Source: Conexibacter woesei Iso977N
GTDB taxonomy: Bacteria; Actinomycetota; Thermoleophilia; Solirubrobacterales; Solirubrobacteraceae
Length of the DNA: 64,000 nucleotides
Direction: 5' to 3'
Assembly (NCBI RefSeq): GCF_000424625.1
Contig: NZ_AUKG01000001.1
Span: forward strand, 186,001-250,000
The position numbers and the translations under genes are program-made. Below, piece by piece: positions 55,202 to 63,389 of the stretch. Each line of letters opens with the position of its first letter. The stretch's first letter is position 1. The notes beneath the pieces were generated by a model. The model had not been told where the DNA came from. It ran no database searches and saw nothing but the letters and a program-made list of their open reading frames with translations.

Positions 55202-56251
55202 CAGCTCGCGGGCGTACTCGATGGTGGGCATGCCGAAGCGGGCGTCTTCGGCGGCGGGTGCTGTCGTGGCGAAGCCGAGGCGTTCGTAGAAGCGGCGGCC
55301 GCGGCCGGAGGCGGCGGGCGTCACGAGGCGGATGCTGGTGAAGCCGTCGGCGGCGGCGCCTTCGAGGGCGAAGTGCATCAACTTGGTTGCGAGGGGTGAG
55401 CCCTGCCAGCCGGGCTCGACGTAGAGCTGACCGAGGTACGCGACCTCCGGATCCTCCGGGCCACGCCGCGCGCCGACCGACGGGCGCCAGGTGACGTGGC
55501 CGGCCAGGACGCCGCCCGGCTCGGCGAGGAGGCAGCGTCCGCCGGGAGTCGCGAGCAGCTCGCGCAGCTCGTCGTCGGTCGGCTGCGGCGGCGTCCACCC
55601 CGGCGGCGAGATGTCGCGGAACCGCCGCATCGCCGCCCGCAGGTTGATCCCGAGCCGCGGCGCGTCGTCGGCCGTCGCCGGGCGGAACGCCCAGGGATCG
55701 TCGCGCAGGTCGCCCGCGCCGGAGGCGGGCGCCTCCGCAGCCTCCGCGTCCCTGCGCCGGATCACCCAGCGATCAGCGGTCCCGAATGGTGTATCGACCG
55801 GACCGGCGTTCTCGTAGCCGAGCCGGCGGGCGACCGCGGCGCTGCCGGCGTTCGCCGGGTCGATCAGCGAGCAGAGCTCCGGCAGGTCGAGCGCCGTGAA
55901 CCCGAACGCGATCACGGCGCGCGCGGCCTCGGTCGCGTAGCCGTGACCCCAGGCGGCGCGCGCGAGCTTCCAGCCGACCTCGGTCTGCGGCCAGCCCGGC
56001 GGCTCGATGAACCCGACCCGTCCGAGGAACGCACCGTCCTCCAGCCGTTCGACGACGAACCCGCCGAAGCCGCGCAGCGCCCAGCTCCCGGCGTGCGTCG
56101 CGAGGTTGCCGTACGCGTCGTAGGCGGACTTCAGCCCGCCCAGGAAGCGCTGGACCTCCTCATCCCGCCCCATCTCGTAGTGCGGCTCGACGTCCTCGGG
56201 CCGGAACTCGCGGAGCAACAGGCGCTCGGTGCGCAGGCGTGGCGGCTGCAT
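55199..56251 (-). CDS. Tandem GNAT acetyltransferase
   Basis: A 350-residue protein with two GNAT domains. Residues ~1-165 are RimJ/RimL-like (RLRTERLLLREFRPEDVE, GWKLARAAWGHGYATEAARAVIAFGF). Residues ~185-350 are a generic GNAT (AYLGQLYVEPGWQGSPLATKLMHFAL and GRGRRFYERLGFATT). Both have the acetyl-CoA region: the first as WGHGYATEA, the second as WQGSPLA, which departs from Q/RxxGxG/A. ATG 56251 replaces the TTG at 56266. Acceptors unknown. Confidence 0.9.
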   Translation of the reverse strand: MQPPRLRTERLLLREFRPEDVEPHYEMGRDEEVQRFLGGLKSAYDAYGNLATHAGSWALRGFGGFVVERLEDGAFLGRVGFIEPPGWPQTEVGWKLARAAWGHGYATEAARAVIAFGFTALDLPELCSLIDPANAGSAAVARRLGYENAGPVDTPFGTADRWVIRRRDAEAAEAPASGAGDLRDDPWAFRPATADDAPRLGINLRAAMRRFRDISPPGWTPPQPTDDELRELLATPGGRCLLAEPGGVLAGHVTWRPSVGARRGPEDPEVAYLGQLYVEPGWQGSPLATKLMHFALEGAAADGFTSIRLVTPAASGRGRRFYERLGFATTAPAAEDARFGMPTIEYAREL

Positions 56252-56292
56252 CGACCGTCCATCCAATCAGGCCCGTCGGCTACGGTCCCGCG

Positions 56293-56784
56293 ATGCGCCG
56301 AATCCTGTTCGTCACCAGCCTGACCGCGCTGCTGGTCGCCACCGTCGCGTCCCTCGCCGCCGCCAACACCAGCCACGAGGGCTGGCCGAAGATCGACGGC
56401 AAGCTGAGGATGCACAAGCGCGACGAGAGCGGCAGGCTCCGCGGGACGTCGAAGAGCGACGAGCTCCTCGGCGGCCACGGCAACGACGACATCTGGGGCA
56501 GGAGCGCCGGTGACGTCCTGTGGGGCGACTACAAGCCCGGCGGCCAGCCGACCGCGCAGGTCGACCACCTCCACGGCGGCGCGGGCAACGACTTCATCTA
56601 CGCCTCGCACGGCGAGAACATCATCGACGCCGGCTCCGGCGACGACACCATCCACGCCCACTACGGCCACGGCTCGATCGACTGCGGCGGCGGCACCGAC
56701 GTCCTCTTCATCTCGCACAAGGCGAGGAAGGGCTACGCGATCAAGGGCTGCGAGACGATCTCCTTCAAGACCGCCGGCGCGTAG
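56293..56784 (+). CDS. Secreted RTX-like calcium-binding protein
   Basis: A 163-residue exported protein. Signal peptide LFVTSLTALLVATVASLAAA, then RTX nonapeptide-like repeats (LLGGHGNDDIWG, LHGGAGNDFIYAS, IDAGSGDDTIHAH, DCGGGTDVLF), which bind Ca2+ in a beta roll. Two cysteines near the end. Unlike RTX toxins it has no effector domain. ATG 56293 is 6 bp after TACGGT, suggesting a leaderless mRNA. Confidence 0.85.
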   Translation: MRRILFVTSLTALLVATVASLAAANTSHEGWPKIDGKLRMHKRDESGRLRGTSKSDELLGGHGNDDIWGRSAGDVLWGDYKPGGQPTAQVDHLHGGAGNDFIYASHGENIIDAGSGDDTIHAHYGHGSIDCGGGTDVLFISHKARKGYAIKGCETISFKTAGA

Positions 56785-56798
56785 CCGCCCCGCCGGAG

Positions 56799-56823
56799 GC
56801 GCCGCGCCGGGAAGGCGCGGCGC
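56799..56823. terminator. Hairpin between convergent RTX-like and RNA methyltransferase genes
   Basis: GCGCCGCGCC-GGGAA-GGCGCGGCGC, a 10-bp perfect stem between the stops at 56784 and 56837; no T-tract. Confidence 0.6.
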
Positions 56824-56836
56824 GGCGACTCGCTGG

Positions 56837-58222
56837 CTAGGCGCCGCGCTCCAGCACCGCGACGCACTCGATGTGCGGCGTCTGCGGGAACATGTCGACG
56901 GGCTGGACCGTCTTCAGGACGTACCCCTCCTCGACCATCTGCGCCGCGTTCGGCGCCAGCGTCGTCGGGTTGCAGGACACGTAGACGATCCGCTTCGGCG
57001 AGGCTTCGAGCACGCGCCGGACGACCTTCTGCGACAGCCCCGCCCGCGGCGGATCGACCACGACGACGTCCGGCCTGCCCGCCTTCTCCACCAGCTCGCG
57101 CAGCGCCAGCCGCACGTCGCCCGCGAAGAAGCGGGCGTTGGAGATGTCATTGGCCTTGGCGTTCCCGATGGCGTCGGCGATCGCGTCCTCCACGATCTCC
57201 AGGCCCCAGACCTCGCCGGACCGCGAGGCCAGCGACAGGCCGATCGTCCCGATCCCGCAGAACAGGTCGTAGACGCGCTCCCAGCCCTGCAGGCCCGCCA
57301 CGTCCGCGGCCACCCCGTACAACTTCTCCGCCATCTCGGTGTTGGTCTGGAAGAACGCCTGGCCCGACAGCCGGAACGACAAGCCGCAGACTTCCTCACC
57401 AATGGTGGGCTCGCCGGCCAGCAGCGACGTCGTGCCGCCCGCCGTCGTCTCCCCCACCGTGTCGATCTCGGTCAACAACAAGGAGTCGGCCGCGACCGCC
57501 GCGTGCAAGGACCCCGCCTCGATCTCGACGCCGTCGCTGACGACCAGCCGCACCTGCAGCTGCCCCGTCCGGCGCCCCTCGCGGATCACGAGGTTGCGCA
57601 GCGCGCCGATCTGCGTGCGCCGGTCATACGCGGAGTACCTGTGCGCGCGCGCCCACTCCAGGACGGCCCGCCGGGCGGCGTTGCCGCGCTCGCTCTGCAG
57701 CAGGCAGTCCTCGACGTGGACGATGTCCTCCCACGACCCCGGCGCGTGGAACCCGCAGATCAGCTCGCCGGTCTCCCGGTCCGTGCCGAACGAGAACTCC
57801 AGCTTGTTGCGGTAGCGCCACTGCTCGACCGCCGGGACGATCGGGAGCATCTCGAAGCCGTCGAGGTGCCCGAGCCGGCGCAGCGCGTCCTCGACCTGGG
57901 CGGCCTTGATCTCGATCTGCTTCTCATAGGGCATGACCTGCCACGGCGCGCCCGGGTGGTCGGCCTTGGCGGGAACGCGGTCCGGCGACGGTGTCACGAC
58001 CTCCAGCAGCCGCGCCTCGCCGTAGTGGCGCTTGCGCTTGGTGACGGCGCAGCGGACCGTGTCGCCGGGCAGCGCGTCGCGCACGAACACGACCCAGCCG
58101 TGCTCCTCGTCGCCCCAGCGCGCGACCCCCGCGCCGCCGAACGCGAGCGATTCGATGTGCAGCTCGAGCTCGTCCCCGCGCTGGGGACGGGGCGGGCGAG
58201 CGGTGGCGGTGTCGTCGGTCAC
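56837..58222 (-). CDS. 23S rRNA/tRNA m5U methyltransferase (RumA/TrmA family)
   Basis: SAM-dependent RNA uridine-5-methyltransferase of 461 residues. N-terminal TRAM-like domain (ELELHIESLAFGGAGVARW), QAFFQTNTEMAEKLY, SAM site VYDLFCGIGTIGLSLA, VVVVDPPRAGLSQKVV and catalytic Cys in VYVSCNPTTLAPN. No Fe-S cysteine cluster of the E. coli RumA type is apparent in the N-terminal part. GTG 58222 gives VTDDTATARPPRPQRGDE. Divergent from the peptidase gene (20 bp apart). rRNA versus tRNA target cannot be decided. Confidence 0.93.
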   Translation of the reverse strand: MTDDTATARPPRPQRGDELELHIESLAFGGAGVARWGDEEHGWVVFVRDALPGDTVRCAVTKRKRHYGEARLLEVVTPSPDRVPAKADHPGAPWQVMPYEKQIEIKAAQVEDALRRLGHLDGFEMLPIVPAVEQWRYRNKLEFSFGTDRETGELICGFHAPGSWEDIVHVEDCLLQSERGNAARRAVLEWARAHRYSAYDRRTQIGALRNLVIREGRRTGQLQVRLVVSDGVEIEAGSLHAAVAADSLLLTEIDTVGETTAGGTTSLLAGEPTIGEEVCGLSFRLSGQAFFQTNTEMAEKLYGVAADVAGLQGWERVYDLFCGIGTIGLSLASRSGEVWGLEIVEDAIADAIGNAKANDISNARFFAGDVRLALRELVEKAGRPDVVVVDPPRAGLSQKVVRRVLEASPKRIVYVSCNPTTLAPNAAQMVEEGYVLKTVQPVDMFPQTPHIECVAVLERGA

Positions 58223-58242
58223 GCACCTAGGATGGCACCGCC

Positions 58243-59499
58243 ATGGACCTCGACGCCTACCGGGCACGCGCGCAGGCGTTCGCGACCGACCTCAACCGCG
58301 CCCACCACCGCCGCTTCGCGGGCCACGACGGCGCCTGGGATCCCGACTCGCTGTACGCCCATCACGCCGCGGTCTTTGACGACCGCGCGATCGACGCGCT
58401 GCGCGAGGCGGCGGCGCGCGAGGGCGCGGAGGATGACGGCGTGCGGCGCCTCCTGCGCTTCGCGGTCGAGGCGCGGCTCGGGCGCGCGACCGCCCGGACC
58501 GACGCGGAGCGCGCGCGGGTCGAGGCGGCCGACGGGCTGGCGGATCTCACCGCGCGCCTGGCCGACGAGCCCGCGCTGGCGAAGCGGATCGAGCTGGAGG
58601 AGGCGCGCCTGGACGTCGTCGCCCGGCGCCTCACGCCGCTCGCCGCCGAGGGGCTGGAGCGCGTCCGCGCCGAGGCCCGCGCGCTCGGGTGGGCATCGCC
58701 ACGCGCGCTGCTGGCGACGATCCAGGGCCAGGACCCGGGCGTTATCGCCGCGCAGGCCGAGGCGCTCCTGCGCGAGACCGAGCCGCCGTCGCTCGGCGCC
58801 GAGACGACCGCGCGCTTCGACCTCCCGCGGCTGCACCGCGCCGCGTGGGCGGACGCGGTCCTCCCCGGCGACCCGGTCCAACACCTACGACAACGCCTGC
58901 GCGCGCTGGAGCTGCCCGTGAGCGGCTTCGCGATCGACGCCGCGCCCCGCGCCGGCAAGTCCCCGCGCGCGTTCTGCGCAGCGATCGACGTCCCGCGCGA
59001 CGTCCACCTCGTGGTCGCCCCGCGCGGCGGCCTGGCCGACCTGGAGGCGCTGTTCCACGAGGCGGGCCACGCGATCCACCTCGCCCACCGCGACCCACAG
59101 GCGCCCTTCGAGGACCGCCACCTCACCGACCGCGCGCACGCCGAGGCGCTCGCGTTCGCGCTCGAGGCCCACGCGACCGACGGCATCGCCGACCAACGCC
59201 TACAGGAACATCGGCAAGCGCTACAACAACTCCGGCAGCGCCAGCTCGCCGCCGCGCTCCTGCACGCGCTCGACCTCCTCGACGCCGGCCCCCACCCCGC
59301 GCTGCGTGAGCGCTACGCCCAGCGCCACGCGGCCGCGACCGGCCTGACCTGGCCGTCCGCGCCCTGGCTCGTCGCCGCCGACCCGCTGCTGACCGCCGCC
59401 GACTACCTCCGCGCCCTCGCACAGGTGCGCGCCTACGCGGGGAGCGGCAACGCGCCTGCCCTGTCCAGCGCTCTCACCGGTCAGCCGGCGCCCGGTTAG
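58243..59499 (+). CDS. M3-like zinc oligopeptidase
   Basis: A 418-residue mostly helical metallopeptidase. Zinc site HEAGH in LEALFHEAGHAIHLAHRD with a third ligand Glu about 28 residues later (DRAHAEALAFALEAHA), plus FCAAIDVPRDVHLVVAPRGG, resembling the M3/M2 family. It is shorter than classical M3 enzymes (600-700). ATG 58243 follows TAGGAT by 9 bp, with no ribosome site. Soluble, so probably a cytoplasmic peptide-processing enzyme. Confidence 0.82.
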   Translation: MDLDAYRARAQAFATDLNRAHHRRFAGHDGAWDPDSLYAHHAAVFDDRAIDALREAAAREGAEDDGVRRLLRFAVEARLGRATARTDAERARVEAADGLADLTARLADEPALAKRIELEEARLDVVARRLTPLAAEGLERVRAEARALGWASPRALLATIQGQDPGVIAAQAEALLRETEPPSLGAETTARFDLPRLHRAAWADAVLPGDPVQHLRQRLRALELPVSGFAIDAAPRAGKSPRAFCAAIDVPRDVHLVVAPRGGLADLEALFHEAGHAIHLAHRDPQAPFEDRHLTDRAHAEALAFALEAHATDGIADQRLQEHRQALQQLRQRQLAAALLHALDLLDAGPHPALRERYAQRHAAATGLTWPSAPWLVAADPLLTAADYLRALAQVRAYAGSGNAPALSSALTGQPAPG

Positions 59500-59550
59500 A
59501 CTGCCGCGCGCTCTCCCTCCCCTCCGAACGAACGCGAAAGGTCCACTTCT

Positions 59551-61302
59551 TTGCGCATCGGTTCCCGCGCCGCCGCCCTCGCGGCAGCGCTCGCCACCGC
59601 GGCCGCCCTTCCGGCCGCCGCCTCCGCCGTCGACCCGCCGGATCCCACGACCACGGCGCTCGGCGGCAACCCGCTGACCGTCGTCGTCGGCTCCCAGGGC
59701 CAGCTCCAGGCGCGGCGCGCCGGCGACAGCTCCAACATCTTCTACTCGCCCAGCAGGGACCTCGGCGACGCCGGGTTCTTCCTGGCCTTCCCGCCCACCA
59801 CCGCCGCCGGCCCGACCGCGCCCGCCCAGCCCGCGCCGCTCAGCGGCAACGTGTACGGGTTCGACGGCAGCGCCGGGCCGCACCTGCTCGAGGACTACGC
59901 CTTCACGCTGCCCAACCAGGCCGCCGTGACCGGCGACGGCAGCGCCGGCAACCCGTTCACGCAGGTCACGACCTACAGCGCCGCCGCCGACATGGACAAC
60001 GACGACAGGACGCCGGACAGGGACGTCGCGGTCGTCTCCCAGACGACGACCTACGTCAGCGGCGCCCAGACGTTCACCGTCCGCTGGGACGTCAAGAACG
60101 TGACCGCGCAGCCGCTGCGCTTCAAGGCGATCGCCGCCGCCGACTTCTACTTCGAGGGCAGCGACGTCGGCACCGGCATCTTCACGCAGGGTCCGCCGCG
60201 CTTCGTGGGCGGCACCAACGCCGACACCGGCCGCTCCGGCGGGTTCGTCGAGATCCCGGCCCCCGCGCCGCTGCTGCCGTGGTCGCACTACCAGGCGCTC
60301 GCCTACCGCGACGCGACCGGCAACGACGTCTGGACGCGCCTCGAGGACGCGGCCGACGCGGTCACGCCGAGCTACGACGACACGGTCGTCGGCGAGCCGG
60401 TCGACAACGCGGGCGCGGTCGAGTGGGACCAGTACCTGGACGCCGCCAAGACGCTGCCGGCCGGCCAGAGCACGTCGTTCTCGCTGATGGTCCGGACGGC
60501 GCTGCCGGCCGCGCTGCAGTTCGACCAGTCCAACGCGGGCGCGCCGCAGGGCGTCCCGATCGCGTTCAGGGTCACCGCCAAGGACACGGCCGACAACCCG
60601 TTCACAGGCAAGAACCTGCTGTCGACGATCACGGGCGCCAACCCCGGGACGCAGTCCGCGGTGATCGGCGCCGACGGCACCGCGACCGTGACCGATCCGG
60701 GCACCAACGCGGGCGCCGACACGGTGGTCTCGTTCGTCGACCTCAACGGCGACGGGACGCGTGAGCCGAGCGAGCCGCAGGGCTCGGCGCTGGCGACGTT
60801 CGTCGACAAGACGCCGCCGTCGTGCAGGGTCACCGTCACCGGCGACCGGCCGGTCGGCGCGGGCGGCCAGGGCAAGCCGCTGGTCATCACGGTCAACTGC
60901 GACTCGCCCGCGACCGTGACGAGCGCGTCCTCGCTGACGATCACGCCGCCGGCGACGAGGAGGAAGGCCACCAGGAAGAGGAGCCACAAGGCCGACGCCG
61001 CGAAGGCCAAGAGGAAGCCGAAGAAGAGGGCGAAGGCCAGGAAGCCGAAGAGGGTCGTGGTGAGGCTGAAGGCGACGACGGTGACGGTCGCGCCGGGCAC
61101 CGCGGTGCCGGTCAACATCACGATCCCGTCCTCGGTGGCCAAGAAGTACCCGGGCGCCACGGCGGTCGCGACCGTGACGGTCACGGCGACCGACACGGCG
61201 GGCAACGTCGCGACGACCAAGGCCACCAAGAAGGTCAAGATCGCCAAGCCGAAGGCGAAGAGGGCCAAGAAGAAGGCCAAGGCCGAGCACAAGAGGAAGT
61301 AG
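59551..61302 (+). CDS. Large secreted protein with basic Lys/Arg-rich segments
   Basis: A 583-residue exported protein. The signal peptide is long (RIGSRAAALAAALATAAALP, then AASA). A domain of ~270 residues with beta-strand patterns (NVYGFDGSAGPHLLEDYAFT, then TFTVRWDVKNVTAQPLRF) is followed by Ig/Big-like stretches and two strongly basic segments (about 470-500 and 565-583, almost only Lys, Arg, Ala and Pro). Arg in the tail is nearly always AGG. The start is TTG 59551, supported by GAAAGG 10-15 nt upstream. Function unknown; perhaps cell-surface binding. Confidence 0.82.
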   Translation: MRIGSRAAALAAALATAAALPAAASAVDPPDPTTTALGGNPLTVVVGSQGQLQARRAGDSSNIFYSPSRDLGDAGFFLAFPPTTAAGPTAPAQPAPLSGNVYGFDGSAGPHLLEDYAFTLPNQAAVTGDGSAGNPFTQVTTYSAAADMDNDDRTPDRDVAVVSQTTTYVSGAQTFTVRWDVKNVTAQPLRFKAIAAADFYFEGSDVGTGIFTQGPPRFVGGTNADTGRSGGFVEIPAPAPLLPWSHYQALAYRDATGNDVWTRLEDAADAVTPSYDDTVVGEPVDNAGAVEWDQYLDAAKTLPAGQSTSFSLMVRTALPAALQFDQSNAGAPQGVPIAFRVTAKDTADNPFTGKNLLSTITGANPGTQSAVIGADGTATVTDPGTNAGADTVVSFVDLNGDGTREPSEPQGSALATFVDKTPPSCRVTVTGDRPVGAGGQGKPLVITVNCDSPATVTSASSLTITPPATRRKATRKRSHKADAAKAKRKPKKRAKARKPKRVVVRLKATTVTVAPGTAVPVNITIPSSVAKKYPGATAVATVTVTATDTAGNVATTKATKKVKIAKPKAKRAKKKAKAEHKRK

Positions 61303-61308
61303 CGCCTC

Positions 61309-61332
61309 GCGCGGCGGCCGCGGCCGCCGCGC
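61309..61332. terminator. Hairpin between convergent secreted-protein and trmO genes
   Basis: GCGCGGCGGC-CGCG-GCCGCCGCGC, a 10-bp perfect stem 7 bp after the secreted-protein stop. Confidence 0.6.
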
Positions 61333-61343
61333 GCGCTACCGCG

Positions 61344-61799
61344 CTACCAGTAGCCGGCCATCAGCTCCGTCGCCCAGGCGGGCTGGTGGGCCGGCTCCTG
61401 GGGCGCGAACTCGTTCATGTAGGGCTTGATGTCGAGGACGGGCGTGCCGTCCACGGCGTCGAGCCCGGCGACCGCGATCTCGCGCCCGGACACGCCGAGC
61501 AGGCGGCAGCGCGAGACGCCGAGCCGGTTCGGCCGGTCCTTGGCCCGCTGGGCGAAGATCCCGACGCGCGGCCACGCGGTGTTCCCACGCGGGTGGCGCG
61601 CGCCGGTCTCGACGCGCGCCGGGTCGACGCGGTCGAACAGGTAGACGATCTCCAGGTGCGAGAACGCGGAGAGCCCCAGCAGCGCGTCGGGTGAGAAGCG
61701 CTCGTCGAGCAGCAGGACGGCGCGCTCGGCGCCCCAGTCGTCGTCGCGCACCTCGTCGCGCCCGCCGACGACGCGGGCGACCGGCTCCAGCTCGTACAT
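61344..61799 (-). CDS. trmO: TrmO/TsaA family tRNA (SAM-dependent) methyltransferase
   Basis: A 151-residue UPF0066/TrmO beta-barrel enzyme, which N6-methylates t6A37 in tRNA. Family motifs: LLGLSAFSHLEIVYLFDRVD, RAKDRPNRLGVSRCRLL and GLDAVDGTPVLDIKPYM. Length fits the single-domain bacterial form. ATG 61799 comes 7 bp after TAAGCT, whose TAA is the stop of the upstream gene, so it may be leaderless. The methylation role is from homologues, not proven for this branch. Confidence 0.88.
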   Translation of the reverse strand: MYELEPVARVVGGRDEVRDDDWGAERAVLLLDERFSPDALLGLSAFSHLEIVYLFDRVDPARVETGARHPRGNTAWPRVGIFAQRAKDRPNRLGVSRCRLLGVSGREIAVAGLDAVDGTPVLDIKPYMNEFAPQEPAHQPAWATELMAGYW

Positions 61800-61809
61800 G
61801 CCGCGCAGC

Positions 61810-62313
61810 TTAGGAGGCGGCGGCCAGGCGCTTCTCGACCGCGCCCAGGACCGACTTGCGCGCCGCGCCCCTGCGCTCGCGGTCGCCGACCTTGCGCAGC
61901 TGCGCAGGCGTCAGCTCCCTCAGGCGCCTGGTGATCTCCGCCGCGGTGAGGTCGTCGTAGCCGGCGATCGGGAACGACGCCGGCGCCGACGATACGCGGC
62001 GGCCACCACCGCCGGCCCCGCCGCGCACGGCGACCGTCCTGCGTGCCCGCTCGGCGACCCGCCGGACCGCGCTCCTGCCGCCGATGACGGTCTCGAGATC
62101 TGCGAGCAGCTGCTCGGTCTGCGAGCGGCCGGCCGTCAGCAGCGTCGCGAGCAGCTCCTCGGCGTCCTTGCGCGTCATCCGCCCGCGCCGGACCGCGTCG
62201 TCGACCGCGTCCTGGAGGCGGTCGGTCGTCAGCGTCACCGACGACAGCAACCGCTCCCGCACCCGCGCGCTGAGGTCGTCGGCGGCGGCGGGCTTCCTGG
62301 GCTGCGGCGACAT
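61810..62313 (-). CDS. Phasin-like helical protein
   Basis: A 167-residue soluble protein. The first ~90 residues form long amphipathic helices (LSARVRERLLSSVTLTTDRL, then MTRKDAEELLATLL) like phasins/polyhydroxyalkanoate granule proteins. After a Gly-rich linker the C-terminal ~50 residues (IAGYDDLTAAEITRRLRELT followed by ARKSVLGAVEKRL) resemble a small helical motif recurrent in actinobacteria. ATG 62313 is 7 bp after TAGGGT. No PHA synthase is adjacent. Confidence 0.65.
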   Translation of the reverse strand: MSPQPRKPAAADDLSARVRERLLSSVTLTTDRLQDAVDDAVRRGRMTRKDAEELLATLLTAGRSQTEQLLADLETVIGGRSAVRRVAERARRTVAVRGGAGGGGRRVSSAPASFPIAGYDDLTAAEITRRLRELTPAQLRKVGDRERRGAARKSVLGAVEKRLAAAS

Positions 62314-62334
62314 GGCGCCGACCCTACCCACAAA

Positions 62335-62350
62335 CGCCAACGGGTTGGCG
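62335..62350. promoter_or_regulatory. Palindrome upstream of the phasin-like gene
   Basis: CGCCAAC-GG-GTTGGCG lies just upstream of the TAGGGT -10-like box of the minus-strand gene, about where a repressor would overlap the promoter. A second inverted repeat GCACCAC-N7-GTGGTGC is at 62365-62385. The rest of the 183-bp gap to argF (62314-62496) shows nothing clear. Confidence 0.45.
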
Positions 62351-62496
62351 CAAGTTCTGGCGATGCACCACGTTCCAGGTGGTGCGACATCCCCACACGG
62401 GTCCAGCAACGGGCCACGCGGGCCGACATTTCCCGGAACCCACACACCGACCCACTGGGAAGTGCGGCCCGCGCCCGTTCTGGGGCGTTCAGCGCT

Positions 62497-63363
62497 TTAC
62501 AGGGCGCCGAGGAGCCACTCGAGCATCGCCTTCTGCGCGTGGCGACGGTTCTCGGCCTGGTCCCAGATGCGCTGGCGGTCGCCGTAGAGCACGGACTCGG
62601 TGATCTCCTCGCCGGGGTGTGCCGGCAGGCAGTGCAGCGCGACCGCGCCCGGTGCCGCGGCGTCGAGCAGCGCGTCGTCGATCCGGTAGGGGCCGAGGGC
62701 GGCGCGGCGGGCGTCGGCGGTGTCCTCGTCGCCCATCGAGACCCAGACGTCGGTGTAGATCGCCTGCGCGCCGGCGACCGCCTCGCGCGGGTCGTGGACG
62801 GTCGTCACGCCGTCGAGCGAGAACTCGGGCGGCGTGGAGCACACGACGTCCAGCCCGGCGATCGACCCCATGTCGTACAGCGAGCGGGCCATGTTGTTGC
62901 CGTCGCCCACGTACACCAACTTGAGGCCGTCGAGCCCGCCGAAGCCCTCGCGCAGCGTCAGCAGGTCGGCCAGCACCTGGCACGGGTGCGCGTTCTGGGT
63001 GAGCATGTTGAAGACCGGCAGCTGGTCCTCGGCGGCCAGGCCCTCCAGCTCGCTGTCGGCGTGCGTCCGGACCCCGACCGCCGCGACGTGGCGGCCGAGC
63101 ACGCGCGCCGTGTCGCGCAGGGACTCGCCGCGGCCGAGCTGCAGGTCGCCGTCGCGGATGACCAGCGGGTGGCCGCCCATCTCGACGATCCCGGCCTCGA
63201 AGCTGACGCGCGTGCGGGTCGACGGCTTCTGGAAGATCAGTGCGACCGTCCGGCCGTCCAGCACGCTGGAGGACTGCGGCGCGAGCTTCAGCGCCGCGGC
63301 GCGATCGAGGATCGCGTGGAGGTCGTCGGAGGTGAGCTCGGTTCCGGTCAGCAGGTGGCGCAT
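62497..63363 (-). CDS. argF: Ornithine carbamoyltransferase
   Basis: Forms citrulline from ornithine and carbamoyl phosphate in arginine biosynthesis. Carbamoyl-phosphate site STRTRVSFE, HPCQVLADL, VGDGNNMARSL and the ornithine signature HCLPAHPGEEI separate it from aspartate transcarbamylase. 288 residues from ATG 63363; ATGs at 63378 and 63381 are possible. A TATGAT -10-like box (63382-63377) lies 13 bp before ATG 63363, so the leader would be very short. No other arg genes are in the window. Confidence 0.94.
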   Translation of the reverse strand: MRHLLTGTELTSDDLHAILDRAAALKLAPQSSSVLDGRTVALIFQKPSTRTRVSFEAGIVEMGGHPLVIRDGDLQLGRGESLRDTARVLGRHVAAVGVRTHADSELEGLAAEDQLPVFNMLTQNAHPCQVLADLLTLREGFGGLDGLKLVYVGDGNNMARSLYDMGSIAGLDVVCSTPPEFSLDGVTTVHDPREAVAGAQAIYTDVWVSMGDEDTADARRAALGPYRIDDALLDAAAPGAVALHCLPAHPGEEITESVLYGDRQRIWDQAENRRHAQKAMLEWLLGAL

Positions 63364-63389
63364 GGGCGAGCGGGGCATCATAGGACGCT

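Noticed and set aside
54948-55598. 216-codon frame as an intact gene
   Set aside because: Its first two thirds are Arg/Pro-rich shadow of the GNAT gene; only the last ~80 codons look coding, so it is listed as a remnant.
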